Shown here: piece by piece, positions 48,670-58,702 of the stretch
How positions within the stretch are numbered: position 1 is the first letter of the stretch
Layout of the letters: each line of letters begins with the position of its first letter
Origin: CAVZBW01 sp963778465
GTDB taxonomy: Bacteria; Actinomycetota; Acidimicrobiia; Acidimicrobiales; RAAP-2
DNA: 64,000 nucleotides
Reading direction: 5' to 3'
Assembly: GCA_963778465.1 (NCBI GenBank)
Contig: CAVZUK010000003.1
Location: 2,728,001-2,792,000, forward strand
Program-made: the position numbers and the translations under genes
Notes under the pieces: model-generated
The model's input: the letters and a program-made list of their open reading frames with translations, nothing else
What the model was told of the DNA's origin: nothing
Databases searched by the model: none

Positions 48670-50702
48670 GGCCCTGGTCTCCTTCGGGCCTCGTCGACCC
48701 GGTGCAGCACGGCGACCGCGTCGCGGTCCCGCGCCAGGCACGCCACGGTGTGCGGGTAGCGGAGCCGGAAGCTGCCCTGGGCGACGGTCGTCCCCGGGCG
48801 GTTCTGCGGTTGGCGCTCCCCCCAGAGATCGGCGGTGTCGAGCTGCACCAGGGTGGCCGCACTCCCGGCCAGGTACTCGGCGCAGCCGGCGAACGCCGCC
48901 GCCGAGGGCAGCGTCCTCTGCGACGCCGGTTCGAGGGCGCGGCTCGTGGCCTCGGTGAGGGCGCGCCGGCGCCCCCGCTCCTCTCCCGCTCGCTCGTCGT
49001 CGATCCTCCCCTTCGAACGGCGCTCGACGATGTCGTCGCCGTCCCAGAAAGCGGCGAAGGTTGCGAGGTCGTGGGTGCCGAGCGACGCGACGGCGTCGAC
49101 CGGTGGTTCGGGCAGGGGGTCGGCGGGGGTGCCCTCGAACTGCCAGACGGAGGATCGCAGCAGCCCGCTGCGGCGCATGGCCGGACGGACCTGCGCGGGC
49201 ACGGTGCCGAGGTCTTCGCCGACGACGGCCACGCCGGCCCTGGTCGCCTCGAGGACGACGATGGCGTGGAGCTCCTCCGACCGGTACCGGACGTAGGCGC
49301 CGTGGCGCGCTGCGGCCCCCTCGGGGACCAGGTAGATCCGGTGCAGGCCCATGACGTGGTCGATCCGCACCATCCCGGCGTGGCGCATGGCCGTCCGCAG
49401 CATGGCGATCACGTACCCGTAACCGTCCTCGCGAATGCCCTCGGGGTGCAGCGGCCGGATGCCCCAGTCCTGCCCGTCCGCGGCGAAGGCGTCCGGGGGT
49501 GCGCCTCCGGTCGCCCCGGCGACGAAGGCGTCGGGCTGCCACGAAGGATCGAACCCCCGCGGGTGGACGCCCACGGGGAGATCCACACAGATATCCCCTC
49601 GTCCCGCGGCATCGGCAAGCTGTCGGTCGGCCATCCACTGCACGTAGGAGTGGTAGCGCTCCACCGAGGGGTCGCCTCCGGCGTCGATCGAGGCGCGAAA
49701 GCGCGAGTAGGCGGCCACCTCGGGGTGCGCCGCCAGCCAGTCGGCGAGCGCGCCGTGTCGACCCGGCGACAGGAAACAGGCGGCCGCGGCACGCTCCAGC
49801 ACGGCGCGCTTCGCCGCCATGGCACGCGCCGGATCGGCGAGCCGAAGCGGGCGCAGCGAGGCCCTGGCGTCATCGGTCCGGCCGGACTCGAGGCAGGCCC
49901 GGACCTCGGCGCTGTAGCCGACCTCGGGGAGCGTCGTGACGTCGAGGTAGAGCTCGTTCCACACGAGACGGCTGGCGGGCAGATAGGGACTCGGCTCCTC
50001 CAGGGGGCCGTCGAGGAAGGTGGCAAAGATCGGGAGCGTCGACACGAAGCGGGCTCCGAGCCGGCCGGACCAATCGAGGAGTTCCCCGAGCTCGCGGTAG
50101 CCGCCCACACCCCAGTCGCCCTCGCCGCGCAGCGCATGGACGGGGGCAAAGAGCCCCCAGCCCCGCTCGGGAGCCGGACACCGCCCGGGAGCACGAAGGA
50201 ACAGCGCTTCGCCCTCGAGACCGTCCGCTTCGATGCGCAGGCGGTGGTAGCCGGGCGCCAACGGCGCCGGGAGACGCAGCTCGTGGTGCGCCACGGTCCG
50301 GCCGTCCACCTCCTGGCGCGCCGGGGGTCCCTCGACCAGATCCGAGAGTCGGTGGCGCACGGACGATCCGCCCTCCCCCACGATCTCGACCCAGGCTGCC
50401 TCCGGGTCCCGGTCGACCGGGAGCGTGACCCGGTGGCCGCCAGGCGATGCGTCGCGCTCGACGAGCACCGGCTCAACGACTCGCGACGCACGACGAGCGC
50501 GGGTGAGCGCCGCCAGCCCGGCCGCGTCGTCCGGGCACTCGATCGGCACCCCGAGCGACCGGAGCAGCTGGAGCGTCACCTCGTCGCTCACCCGATGGCG
50601 CCGCCCGTCGGCGGCGGCGTAGGAGAGCTGGAGACCGTGCAGCCGGGCAAGCCCCGCGAGCTCACTCGTTCGGTCCTCGCGATTCGGCGTCGGGACGCTC
50701 AC
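48666..50702 (-). CDS. malQ: 4-alpha-glucanotransferase (amylomaltase)
   Basis: 678 residues of GH77, the long type, with an about 120-residue N-terminal domain before the barrel. GH77 motifs: PVHALRGEGDWGVGGYRELG, SPYLPASRLVWNELY, VRIDHVMGLHRIY (nucleophile Asp), VGEDLGTVP (acid/base Glu) and LGTHDLATFAAFWDG. It disproportionates maltodextrins, moving glucan segments between chains. The GTG at 50702 overlaps the treS stop (GTGA) and its stop overlaps glgB. It is embedded in the operon, so it probably supplies maltose or longer acceptors to TreS/GlgE. Confidence 0.95.
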   Translation of the reverse strand: MSVPTPNREDRTSELAGLARLHGLQLSYAAADGRRHRVSDEVTLQLLRSLGVPIECPDDAAGLAALTRARRASRVVEPVLVERDASPGGHRVTLPVDRDPEAAWVEIVGEGGSSVRHRLSDLVEGPPARQEVDGRTVAHHELRLPAPLAPGYHRLRIEADGLEGEALFLRAPGRCPAPERGWGLFAPVHALRGEGDWGVGGYRELGELLDWSGRLGARFVSTLPIFATFLDGPLEEPSPYLPASRLVWNELYLDVTTLPEVGYSAEVRACLESGRTDDARASLRPLRLADPARAMAAKRAVLERAAAACFLSPGRHGALADWLAAHPEVAAYSRFRASIDAGGDPSVERYHSYVQWMADRQLADAAGRGDICVDLPVGVHPRGFDPSWQPDAFVAGATGGAPPDAFAADGQDWGIRPLHPEGIREDGYGYVIAMLRTAMRHAGMVRIDHVMGLHRIYLVPEGAAARHGAYVRYRSEELHAIVVLEATRAGVAVVGEDLGTVPAQVRPAMRRSGLLRSSVWQFEGTPADPLPEPPVDAVASLGTHDLATFAAFWDGDDIVERRSKGRIDDERAGEERGRRRALTEATSRALEPASQRTLPSAAAFAGCAEYLAGSAATLVQLDTADLWGERQPQNRPGTTVAQGSFRLRYPHTVACLARDRDAVAVLHRVDEARRRPGP

Positions 50703-53700
50703 CCCCCCGTCTCCAGGAGGTCGAGGATCCCTCGAGCGGGGATGGAGACCCAGTCGGGACGGGCGTTGATCTCGTAGCCGATCTCGTAAACGGCCTTTTC
50801 GAGGAGGAGGAAGTCGAGCAGGACGGCCAGCTCGGACCGCTCGTGCGGCACGAAGCGGGCGTTGCCGACCGCGTCGAGATAGGACCGGAGGAACATCGCC
50901 GCCACGGATCGGTACCAGAGGACGAGCAGGGGTGCGAGGGCGTCCGGCGACGAGGTCCACACGACGTCGCGCTCGGGCACGAGGGCCGCGGCCCGCGACG
51001 CGTAGTGCAGCGAGCGCACCATGCCGGCGACGTCGACCAGGGCCGGGCGGCGGAGCCGCCGTTGACCGAGCGACCGTGCGGGCTCCCCCTCGAAGTCGAT
51101 GACCACGAAGTCCTTGCCCGTCCACAGGACCTGGCCCAGGTGGTAGTCGCCGTGAACCCGGATCCGGTCGGTCGCGATCCGCACCATCGTGATCCTCCGG
51201 AGCCGGTCGAGGATCTCGCCCTCCCGATCCAGCACCTCTGCCAGCTCCGTCCCGACGGTGCCGAGCGAGCGGGCCTGGCGGAAGCTGCGGCGCAGCAGCG
51301 TGCGAGCGCCGTGGTAGAGGCTCTGGCGGTCGAGGGCGGTGAGCGGCTCGGGTGCGAGGTCGGGGTCCCACGACGCCGAGGCCAGGGCCAGGTGGAGCTC
51401 CGCGGTGCGCTGTCCGAGCAGCGCGGCCCAGGTGAAGTGCGGGCCGAGGAGGGGGTGATCGGGCGTCGCGGGCGACGAGGCCGCCAGCGCGAGCAGGTCC
51501 GGCGAGGGAAGGTGCCGGCCCTCGAGGGCGACCTCGGGCCGAGCCAGGGACTCCTCCAGGCCCCGGCGCAGCGCGTCGACCACGTAGCTCCAGCCGTCGC
51601 CCTCGTTGGGCACGAACTGCTCGGCCGTGGCCAGCGTCGCGGGTGTCGAGTGGTCGTCGTAGGGCCGGTACTCGACGGAGCCACCGAGCTGCGGGGCAGA
51701 CGGGAAGCGGGCCCGCTCGGTCAGGAACCGGCCGAGCTCCACCCCGGGGTGCACGCCGTGCTCGACGCGCCGGAAGAGCTTCAGGATGAGGCGCTCGCCG
51801 AAGGCCACCGAGCTGTTGGACTGCTCCGCGGAGATGGGAACGGGCTCCGACGCCTCGCCCTCTTGGGGCCGCATCCGACGCAGGCTCGGCGTGGGCACGC
51901 CGAAGAGCCGGCCGGCGCTCCCCGGGATCTGGCGGCGGCGTCCCATGATCTCCAGCAGGGAGCGGCAGAACGCCGGATCCCACACGGCGTCGTAGAGGAC
52001 ACCGGGGGTGTCCCCCGCCCGGAGCTCGGCCACGATCGCCTCGGCGTGGTAGCGGCGCAGGTCCTGCGCCCACCCTTCGGAGGCGAAGGCCAGGGGCAGC
52101 AGGTACGTCTCGGGGCTGCCGGTGTCGAGATCCACCTCGACCAGGACCAGCCGAGCCCCGCCGCGGGTCGCCGCGACGGGGACGGCCTCGACCACCCGCA
52201 CGCGCTTGACCCGACGGGCCTTGTCCCGGAACCACCGCTGGCTCACCACGTAGGGCTGGAGGATCTCCTCGAGCCTCGTCAGCGCCGGCGGCTCGAGCAC
52301 TCCTTCCCACCCGTCGGGGACGGCGACGGTGGGCGCCGCCTCCGTGCTCCTCGGCGAGTGGGTCTCGAGCGAGAACCAGTAGAAGTCGTGGGGCCCGAGG
52401 GTGAAGAGATAGGGAAGGTCGCCGACGGTCGGGAACTCGGTGCCGCCGAAGAGCTCGACGGGCACGGCGTTGCGGAATTCGGAGAGATCCAGCTGCACCG
52501 CCTGGCCGTAGCGCGAGAGGTTCACGATGACGAGGATCCGCTCCTCCTCGAAGCACCGCAGGAAGGCGATGACCTTGCGGTTGTCGGGGCGCAGCAGCTG
52601 CAGCTGACCGCGCCCAAAGGCCCGGTACCGGTTGCGCAGCGCGATGAGGCGTTTCATCCACCAGAGCAGCGAGCTCGGGTTTTGGGCCTGGGCCTCCACG
52701 TTGACCGCCTGGGGCTGGTACTCGGGATCCGCGACGACGGGAAGGTAGAGGCGCTGGGGGTTGGCGCGGGAGAACCCGGCGTTGCGGTCCGGCGCCCACT
52801 GCATCGGGGTCCGCACGCCGTTGCGGTCGCCGAGGTAGATGTTGTCCCCCATCCCGATCTCGTCGCCGTAGTAGACGATGGGCGTACCGGGGAGCGAGCA
52901 GAGCAGGCCGTTCATCATCTCGATCATCCGGCGGTCGTTGCCGAGGAGGGGCGCCAGGCGTCGCCGGATGCCGACGTTGAGCCGGGCCTGGGGGTCCTGG
53001 GCGTAGGCCCGGTACATGTAGTCGCGCTCCTCGTCCGTGACCATCTCGAGGGTGAGCTCGTCGTGGTTGCGGAGGAAGAGCGCCCACTGCGCGTTGGGCG
53101 GTGCGTCGGGCGTCTCGGTCAGGATGTCGACGATGGGGAAGCGGTCTTCTTGCCGCGCCGCCATGAAGATCCGCGGCATGAGCGGGAAGTGGAACGCCAT
53201 GTGGCAAACGTCGCCCTTTCCGAGGTAGGCGACCGCGTCCTCGGGCCACTGGTTGGCCTCCGCGAGCAGCATCCGGCCCGAGAAGCGCTCGTCGACGTGC
53301 GCCCGCAGCCGGCGGAGGAACTCGAAGGTCTCCGGGAGGTTCTCCGAGGTGGTGCCCTCGCGGGCGAAGAGGTAGGGCACGGCGTCGAGCCGGAGCCCGT
53401 CCACCCCCATCTCGAACCAGTAGTCGACGATGTCGACGATGGCGTCGGCCACGTCGGGATTGTCGTAGTTGAGGCTCGGCTGGTGGGAGTAGAAGCGATG
53501 CCAGAAGTACGCCTGGGCGACCGGATCCCAGGTCCAGTTGGAGGACTCGAAGTCCTTGAAGATGACGCGGGCCTCGGAGAGGCGGTCGGGGGTGTCGCTC
53601 CAGAGGTAGAAATCCCTCGCCTTGGTCCCGGGACGGGCGCGCCGGGCCCGCTGGAACCAGGGGTGCTCGTCGGAGGTGTGGGCGAGGACGAGCTCGGTGA

Positions 53701-54052
53701 TGACGCGCAGACCGCGCTCCTGGGCCTCGGTGAGGAAGCGCCGGAAGTCGCGCAGGGTCCCGTAGGAGGGGTGCACGCGCCGGTAGTCGGAGATGTCGTA
53801 GCCGTCGTCGCGCAGCGGCGAAGGGTAGAAGGGCAGGAGCCACAGGGCGGTCACGCCGAGGTCCTGGAGGTAGTCGAGCCGGGAGGCCAGCCCCCGGAAG
53901 TCGCCGATCCCGTCGCCGTCGCTGTCCTGGTAGGCCCGCACGTGCAGCTCGTAGATGACGGCGTCCTTGTACCAGTGCTCGGCGTCGAACTCACCGGGGT
54001 GGCTGGTGCCGGACCCCGCTTCGGCCGCGAACCGGGGCCAGCGGACGGTCAT
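50699..54052 (-). CDS. treS-mak: Fused trehalose synthase (TreS) and maltokinase (Mak/Pep2)
   Basis: 1117 residues in one frame. Residues about 1-575 are GH13 trehalose synthase: KDAVIYELHVRAYQDSDGDG, VDGLRLDAVPYLFAREG (nucleophile), LLAEANQWPED (acid/base) and FLRNHDELTLEMVTDEER. Residues about 600-1117 are the maltokinase: LKLFRRVEHGVHPGVELGRFLTER, the brace VRIHGDYHLGQVL-type VHGDYHLGQVLW, and VIDFEGEPARSLG (metal site). TreS converts trehalose to maltose, and Mak makes maltose-1-phosphate for GlgE. In many mycobacteria these are separate proteins that form a complex; here they are fused. The ATG at 54052 overlaps the glgE stop. Confidence 0.96.
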   Translation of the reverse strand: MTVRWPRFAAEAGSGTSHPGEFDAEHWYKDAVIYELHVRAYQDSDGDGIGDFRGLASRLDYLQDLGVTALWLLPFYPSPLRDDGYDISDYRRVHPSYGTLRDFRRFLTEAQERGLRVITELVLAHTSDEHPWFQRARRARPGTKARDFYLWSDTPDRLSEARVIFKDFESSNWTWDPVAQAYFWHRFYSHQPSLNYDNPDVADAIVDIVDYWFEMGVDGLRLDAVPYLFAREGTTSENLPETFEFLRRLRAHVDERFSGRMLLAEANQWPEDAVAYLGKGDVCHMAFHFPLMPRIFMAARQEDRFPIVDILTETPDAPPNAQWALFLRNHDELTLEMVTDEERDYMYRAYAQDPQARLNVGIRRRLAPLLGNDRRMIEMMNGLLCSLPGTPIVYYGDEIGMGDNIYLGDRNGVRTPMQWAPDRNAGFSRANPQRLYLPVVADPEYQPQAVNVEAQAQNPSSLLWWMKRLIALRNRYRAFGRGQLQLLRPDNRKVIAFLRCFEEERILVIVNLSRYGQAVQLDLSEFRNAVPVELFGGTEFPTVGDLPYLFTLGPHDFYWFSLETHSPRSTEAAPTVAVPDGWEGVLEPPALTRLEEILQPYVVSQRWFRDKARRVKRVRVVEAVPVAATRGGARLVLVEVDLDTGSPETYLLPLAFASEGWAQDLRRYHAEAIVAELRAGDTPGVLYDAVWDPAFCRSLLEIMGRRRQIPGSAGRLFGVPTPSLRRMRPQEGEASEPVPISAEQSNSSVAFGERLILKLFRRVEHGVHPGVELGRFLTERARFPSAPQLGGSVEYRPYDDHSTPATLATAEQFVPNEGDGWSYVVDALRRGLEESLARPEVALEGRHLPSPDLLALAASSPATPDHPLLGPHFTWAALLGQRTAELHLALASASWDPDLAPEPLTALDRQSLYHGARTLLRRSFRQARSLGTVGTELAEVLDREGEILDRLRRITMVRIATDRIRVHGDYHLGQVLWTGKDFVVIDFEGEPARSLGQRRLRRPALVDVAGMVRSLHYASRAAALVPERDVVWTSSPDALAPLLVLWYRSVAAMFLRSYLDAVGNARFVPHERSELAVLLDFLLLEKAVYEIGYEINARPDWVSIPARGILDLLETGG

Positions 54053-56148
54053 CGCGACCCGCCCCGGACGTGGAAGACGTGGGCGGGCACGATCCCGGGA
54101 TCGAGTCGCACGTAGTTCCACGGGCCCCGCCACACGTAGCGGGCGCCGGTGAGGAGGTCGTGGACCTCGAAAGGATCGCCCTCGGGCACCCCGAGGGCCT
54201 CCAGCGAGAGGTAGGTCCACCCCGACTGGGCACGACCCGGGTCCAGGTTGACCACCGCCAACACGACGTCGTCGGGACCCTGATCGCCTCTCGCGAGGAC
54301 GGGCTCGGCGGTGGCGCGTTTGGAGTAGACCACGAGCTGGTCGTTGTCGATGTGGTGGAACCGGAGGGACCGGTTCTGCTGGAGCGCCGGGTGCGCGCGC
54401 CTCACCTCGTTGATCCGCGCGATGAGGTCGGAGAGGTTGCCCCGGCGGTCGAGGTCCCACCACCGCGTCTCGTACTTCTCCGAGTGCAAGTACTCCTCGG
54501 ACCCCTCGTGACGGGGCTCGTGCTCGAGCAGCTCGAAGGGCGGGCCGTAGACGCCGTAATTGGCGGACAGCGTGGCGGCGAGCACGAGCCGCGACATGAA
54601 GGCCGCCCGACCCCCGTGCTGGAGGGTGGCGTGCAAGATGTCGGGCGTGTTCGGCCAGAGGTTGGGCCGCAGATACTCGGCGACCTCGCTGCGGGTGAGC
54701 TCGGTCAGGTAGGTCTCGAGCTCCCACTTGGCGTTGCGCCAGGTGAAGTACGTGTAGGACTGGTCGAAGCCGATCTTGGCCAGATGCTCCATGACCCGTG
54801 GCTTCGTGAACGCCTCGGCCAGGAACAGCACGTCTGGGTGGCTCCGGCGGACCTCGGGGATCAGCCAGCGCCAAAAGCGCAGGGGCTTGGTGTGGGGGTT
54901 GTCGACTCGAAAGATGCGAACCCCGCGTTCCGCCCAGAACCTGACCACGCCCAGCACGGCCGACCACAGCCCCGCCCAGTCCGGGGTCTCGAAGTCGATC
55001 GGGTAGACGTCCTCGTAGCGCTTGGGGGGGTTCTCGGCGAAGGCGATGCTGCCGTCGGGCAGTCGACGGAACCACGTCGGGTGCTCGCTCACCCAGGGAT
55101 GGTCGGGCGAGCACTGCAGCGCCAGGTCCAGCGCCACCTCGATGCCGTGGCCCGCCGCCTCCTCGATCAGGGTCCCGACGTCCGCCAGGCTCCCGAGGCC
55201 GGGATCGACGGCCGTATGGCCACCCTCTTCCGATCCGATGGCCCATGGACTGCCCGGATCGTCCGGCGCCGCCGTGCGGGTGCCGTCGGGTCCCTTGCGG
55301 TTGGTGTGGCCGATCGGGTGGATCGGTGGCAGGTAGAGCACGTCGAAGCCCAGGCGGGCGATGTCGGGTAGGCGTCCGACGACGTCGGAGAGCCGGCCGG
55401 GGCGGTCGGGGTCCGGCGAGGCCGAGCGAGGGAACAGTTCGTACCAGCTGCCGAAGCCGGCCCGGAACCTGCCGACGTCGACGCGCAACGTGTCCGAGGA
55501 GACCCACGGCCCGGCGTCCTGGTAGCGAGCGGCCAGAGCTCGCAGGGAATCGTCGTGCACCAACGCAACGGCCTCCGCCGGCACGCCGGAAGGGGATGTT
55601 GGATCGGGCCGGTCGGGCCGAGGGGAGGCTGCCTCTTCTCTCGACCCCGCCCGCTGCGCCGACAAGGCAAGGGCGCGGAGCCGGGCCGCGGCGCGCCGGA
55701 GCTCGGCCCGGGCCGGTCCCTTGGCGCGCCGTGACGAGGTCGTCAACAACTGCTCGCCCACGAGCAGCTCCACCGAGATCTCCTGGCCCGCGTCGACCTT
55801 GGCGGTGAGGCCGTGGACCCAGGTGCCGAAGCGGTCCATCCCCGCCCGCACGGCGAACTCGTAGAGCCCGGGACCGGCGACCTTGAACGAGCCCTCCCAC
55901 CGATCGTTGCCGAGGGGCCGCATCGGCGCGCTCGCCCACGTGCCGGAGGACGGACCGCGCCACCGAACCTCTGCGGTGACCAGGTCGTGGCCGTCGGCGA
56001 AGGCGTCGGCCTGGACGAGGACCGTGTCGCCCGCGATCCGCTTGGCGGGGTACCGCCCACAGTCCACCGCCGGTTGGACGTGCTCGACCACCGGCCGAGC
56101 GCGGTCCCTCGCAGCGACCTCGGGCGAAAAGCGTGTCTCGGGAGTCAT
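54049..56148 (-). CDS. glgE: Alpha-1,4-glucan:maltose-1-phosphate maltosyltransferase
   Basis: 699 residues: N-terminal domain (about 1-210), then the GH13_3 barrel with DVLYLPPIHPIGHTNRKG, the nucleophile Asp in VRIFRVDNPHTKP, and the acid/base Glu in VLFLAEAFTKPRVM, followed by a DUF3416-like and beta domain. GlgE adds maltosyl units from maltose-1-phosphate to alpha-glucan; it is the target of synthetic-lethal strategies in Mycobacterium tuberculosis. The ATG at 56148 lies 20 bases after glgP stops at 56168. It is the operon's core and defines the GlgE pathway here. Confidence 0.97.
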   Translation of the reverse strand: MTPETRFSPEVAARDRARPVVEHVQPAVDCGRYPAKRIAGDTVLVQADAFADGHDLVTAEVRWRGPSSGTWASAPMRPLGNDRWEGSFKVAGPGLYEFAVRAGMDRFGTWVHGLTAKVDAGQEISVELLVGEQLLTTSSRRAKGPARAELRRAAARLRALALSAQRAGSREEAASPRPDRPDPTSPSGVPAEAVALVHDDSLRALAARYQDAGPWVSSDTLRVDVGRFRAGFGSWYELFPRSASPDPDRPGRLSDVVGRLPDIARLGFDVLYLPPIHPIGHTNRKGPDGTRTAAPDDPGSPWAIGSEEGGHTAVDPGLGSLADVGTLIEEAAGHGIEVALDLALQCSPDHPWVSEHPTWFRRLPDGSIAFAENPPKRYEDVYPIDFETPDWAGLWSAVLGVVRFWAERGVRIFRVDNPHTKPLRFWRWLIPEVRRSHPDVLFLAEAFTKPRVMEHLAKIGFDQSYTYFTWRNAKWELETYLTELTRSEVAEYLRPNLWPNTPDILHATLQHGGRAAFMSRLVLAATLSANYGVYGPPFELLEHEPRHEGSEEYLHSEKYETRWWDLDRRGNLSDLIARINEVRRAHPALQQNRSLRFHHIDNDQLVVYSKRATAEPVLARGDQGPDDVVLAVVNLDPGRAQSGWTYLSLEALGVPEGDPFEVHDLLTGARYVWRGPWNYVRLDPGIVPAHVFHVRGGSR

Positions 56149-56167
56149 CGAGCCTTCCGCTCCCGAC

Positions 56168-57970
56168 CTAGCCCGCCCCACTGGGCTCGACTGCCTCCCC
56201 CATTCGGTAGGCGCGGCGGACGTATTCCTCGACCATCCGTTGCGCCGAGAAGAACGAGCCGTTGAGGGCGAGCGCGTGGCGTCCGACAGCCGCGTACCCG
56301 TCCGGGTCGCGGTAGTAGAGCGTGGCGACGTCGTGTTCGAGGACCCGGTAGAGGTCGTCGGCGTCGTTGGCCGGGTCATGGTCCGGATCGTCGGGTCCGA
56401 CCGCCCAGCCGGTGATGCCCTCGAGATGGCCCTCGATCCACCACCCGTCCAGGGTGCTGAGGCTCGGCACCGCGTTCAAGGCGGCCTTCATGCCGCTCGT
56501 GCCGGACGCCTCGTGGGGGCGCTCGGGGGTGTTGAGCCACAGGTCGCTCCCCGCGCAGAGGGTCCGGGCGAGCGCCATGCCGTAGTCGGGCACGTACACG
56601 ACCGAGACGTCACCGCCCAGCTGTGCCGCGACGGCGTTGATCCGCCGGATCATCTCTTTGCCCGGCTCGTCCTCCGGATGCGCCTTTCCGCTGTAGAGGA
56701 TCTGCAGGGGACCGACGCGACGGGCGATCTCCAAGAGCCGCTCCGGGTCGCTGAGCACGAGGTCGTTGCGCTTGTACGCAGTGACGCGCCGGGCGACTCC
56801 GATCGTGAGCGCTTCCACGTCCAAAGCGGCCCCGGTCCGCGCGCGGACCTCGGCCGCAAGGGCCGCCTTGGACCGGGCGTGCACCGCGCGGAGCTCGGAC
56901 AGGGCCAGGTTGCCCGCGTAGTGGAGGCGCGAGGCGTCGCGCCGCCATCCGGGGAGCCGGCGGTCGAGCAGCTCCGCGGTTGCCGGGGCGGCCCAGGTCT
57001 CACCGTGCACCCCGTTCGTGACGGCCTCCACTCGGGCGCCGGGGAACATGGCGCAGGTGACCTCGCGGTGGCGCTCGGAGACGGCGTTGACGAAGCCCGA
57101 GCATCGGAGGGCGAGGAGGGTCATGTTGAGCGTGCCGTCCTCCTCCAGCACGTCGAGCTTGCCCAAGGCCTTGCCGACGTCGTGACCCAGCACACTCGTC
57201 ACGACGTCGGACGTGAAGCGGTCGTGCCCCGCCGGCACCGGCGTATGGGTGGTGAAGACGCAACGACGCCGGATGCCCTCCACGTCGTCCTGCGTCGCCG
57301 CAAGGAGTCGATCCGCGGCCGACGTCGTCCACTCGGCTTCGCCGTCATTCAGGGCCAGCAGGGCCAGGGGGACGAGGGCCGCGTGACCTTCGTTGAGGTG
57401 GTGTCGCTCGATCCGGTGACCGAGACGCTCGAGCACGGCGACCCCTCCGAGCCCGAGGACCGCCTCCTGGGCGAGCCGGGCGCTGCGATCGCCCAGGTAC
57501 AGCCGGTCCGTGATCCTCCGGTCGTCGGGATGGTTGCCCTCGACGTCGGTGTCGAGGAAGTAGACGGGAACGCGCCCACCGTCCACCCCCCGCAGGACCA
57601 GGCGCCAGGGCCGGACGAGCACCCGGCGCTCCCCCACCTGGACACCGGCACGGAGCGCCAGCTCCTCGAGAAGATCGCCGGGACGCCACGGCACCGGAGC
57701 TTCGTGCTGGAGTCCCTCGGTATCGAGCGTCTGGCGAAAGAACCCTCGGTTGTACAGCAGGGTGACCCCCACCATGGGTACGCCGAGGTCGGCGGCAGCC
57801 CGCAGGACGTCGCCCGCCAGCACGCCGAGCCCCCCGCTGTAGGTGGGCAGGCGGTCCTCGACGGCGACCTCCATCGAGTAGTAGGCAATCCTCGGCGACC
57901 CCTCATCGGGGTCGTCGTTGCCCGGATCGGCTTCCGCGCCACCATGCCGCCGGTCGTCGCGCTGGCTCAC
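56168..57970 (-). CDS. glgP: Alpha-glucan (maltodextrin) phosphorylase, short type
   Basis: 600 residues, shorter than the usual 800, as in the short bacterial/archaeal GlgP type. It has IAYYSMEVAVEDRLPTYSGGLGVLAGD at the start, VTNGVHGETWAAP, RRVTAYKRNDLVLSDPERL and the phosphate/PLP loop ERPHEASGTSGMKAALN. It releases glucose-1-phosphate from alpha-glucan with PLP. The GTG at 57970 begins the operon; about 55 bases separate it from the MmpS-like gene on the same strand. It is the first gene of the glucan operon as transcribed. Confidence 0.95.
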   Translation of the reverse strand: MSQRDDRRHGGAEADPGNDDPDEGSPRIAYYSMEVAVEDRLPTYSGGLGVLAGDVLRAAADLGVPMVGVTLLYNRGFFRQTLDTEGLQHEAPVPWRPGDLLEELALRAGVQVGERRVLVRPWRLVLRGVDGGRVPVYFLDTDVEGNHPDDRRITDRLYLGDRSARLAQEAVLGLGGVAVLERLGHRIERHHLNEGHAALVPLALLALNDGEAEWTTSAADRLLAATQDDVEGIRRRCVFTTHTPVPAGHDRFTSDVVTSVLGHDVGKALGKLDVLEEDGTLNMTLLALRCSGFVNAVSERHREVTCAMFPGARVEAVTNGVHGETWAAPATAELLDRRLPGWRRDASRLHYAGNLALSELRAVHARSKAALAAEVRARTGAALDVEALTIGVARRVTAYKRNDLVLSDPERLLEIARRVGPLQILYSGKAHPEDEPGKEMIRRINAVAAQLGGDVSVVYVPDYGMALARTLCAGSDLWLNTPERPHEASGTSGMKAALNAVPSLSTLDGWWIEGHLEGITGWAVGPDDPDHDPANDADDLYRVLEHDVATLYYRDPDGYAAVGRHALALNGSFFSAQRMVEEYVRRAYRMGEAVEPSGAG

Positions 57971-58025
57971 GACCGCTCAACCTAACGGGCGCAGCGGACC
58001 TCGGAATTCGCCGGCCCGGAGATCG

Positions 58026-58565
58026 TCAGGTGCCGAGACCCGGAGCAGCACCACACTGGACGACGGTGCCGGAGCCGCCCCGCGTCTCGGTATCGAGGGT
58101 CATCCCCGACTGGGTGATCCCGCACGTCAGGGACCCGGCACCGGAGCTCCCGTTTTGGGCGCTCAGCGAGACGACCTTGGGCACGGTCGCCAGCGTCTGG
58201 CTCCAGGGCAGCGTCACGTCGGCGTACTGCGACGCCTGACCGTCGGCCACCACCCGGATGACGGCGGCGGGACCGACTCCCGTGACGCTCAGGGTCAGCC
58301 CGGCGGAGCTGGTCGGAGGGGGCGCCGTCGTCGTGCTCGCGGGGGGCGCCGCGGTCGAAGGAGCCGTGGTCGAAGGCGCCGTCGTCGACGTCGTCGTCGT
58401 GGGACCCCGGGTCGTGCCGGTGCCCGACGAGGACGGGTTGCTCGAGTCCCCCTGGCCGGAGCCACAGGCACCGGCAACCAGAGCAACCGTCGCCAGGAGC
58501 GCGACCCAGCCGCCCAGACGCTGCCAATGTCGACGCTGCAGACGCTCATCCCTTCCTCGCGTCAC
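58026..58565 (-). CDS. MmpS-like lipoprotein with Thr/Ser/Pro linker
   Basis: 179 residues. A hydrophobic leader ends in the lipobox LVAGAC, so the cysteine is lipidated and the protein is anchored outside the membrane. A Thr/Ser/Pro linker (about 35-90) is followed by a compact beta domain with VTLPWSQTLATVPKVVSLSAQNG and LTCGITQSG...VVQC, which resembles the MmpS C-terminal domain of mycobacteria. MmpS proteins assist MmpL lipid exporters, but no mmpL gene is nearby. The GTG at 58565 was chosen for its leader and a GGAG upstream; a longer start at 58619 is possible. Confidence 0.75.
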   Translation of the reverse strand: MTRGRDERLQRRHWQRLGGWVALLATVALVAGACGSGQGDSSNPSSSGTGTTRGPTTTTSTTAPSTTAPSTAAPPASTTTAPPPTSSAGLTLSVTGVGPAAVIRVVADGQASQYADVTLPWSQTLATVPKVVSLSAQNGSSGAGSLTCGITQSGMTLDTETRGGSGTVVQCGAAPGLGT

Positions 58566-58702
58566 GACGAGCGCTCCGAAGAGCGCCACCGACCGGGCAA
58601 CCGCGCCCGACGAACCCACTATCGCGCGGCCTTCGAGGACCGAACCATCGTCTCCCCTCGCAAAAAGGGCGACATCGGACCAGCTCTTGGTACGCTCGCC
58701 GG

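Noticed and set aside
50843..54115. Long plus-strand open frame (about 1090 codons) opposite treS-mak
   Set aside because: It is antisense to a gene with complete catalytic motifs. Long antisense frames are expected with high-GC third positions. It has no recognised motif.
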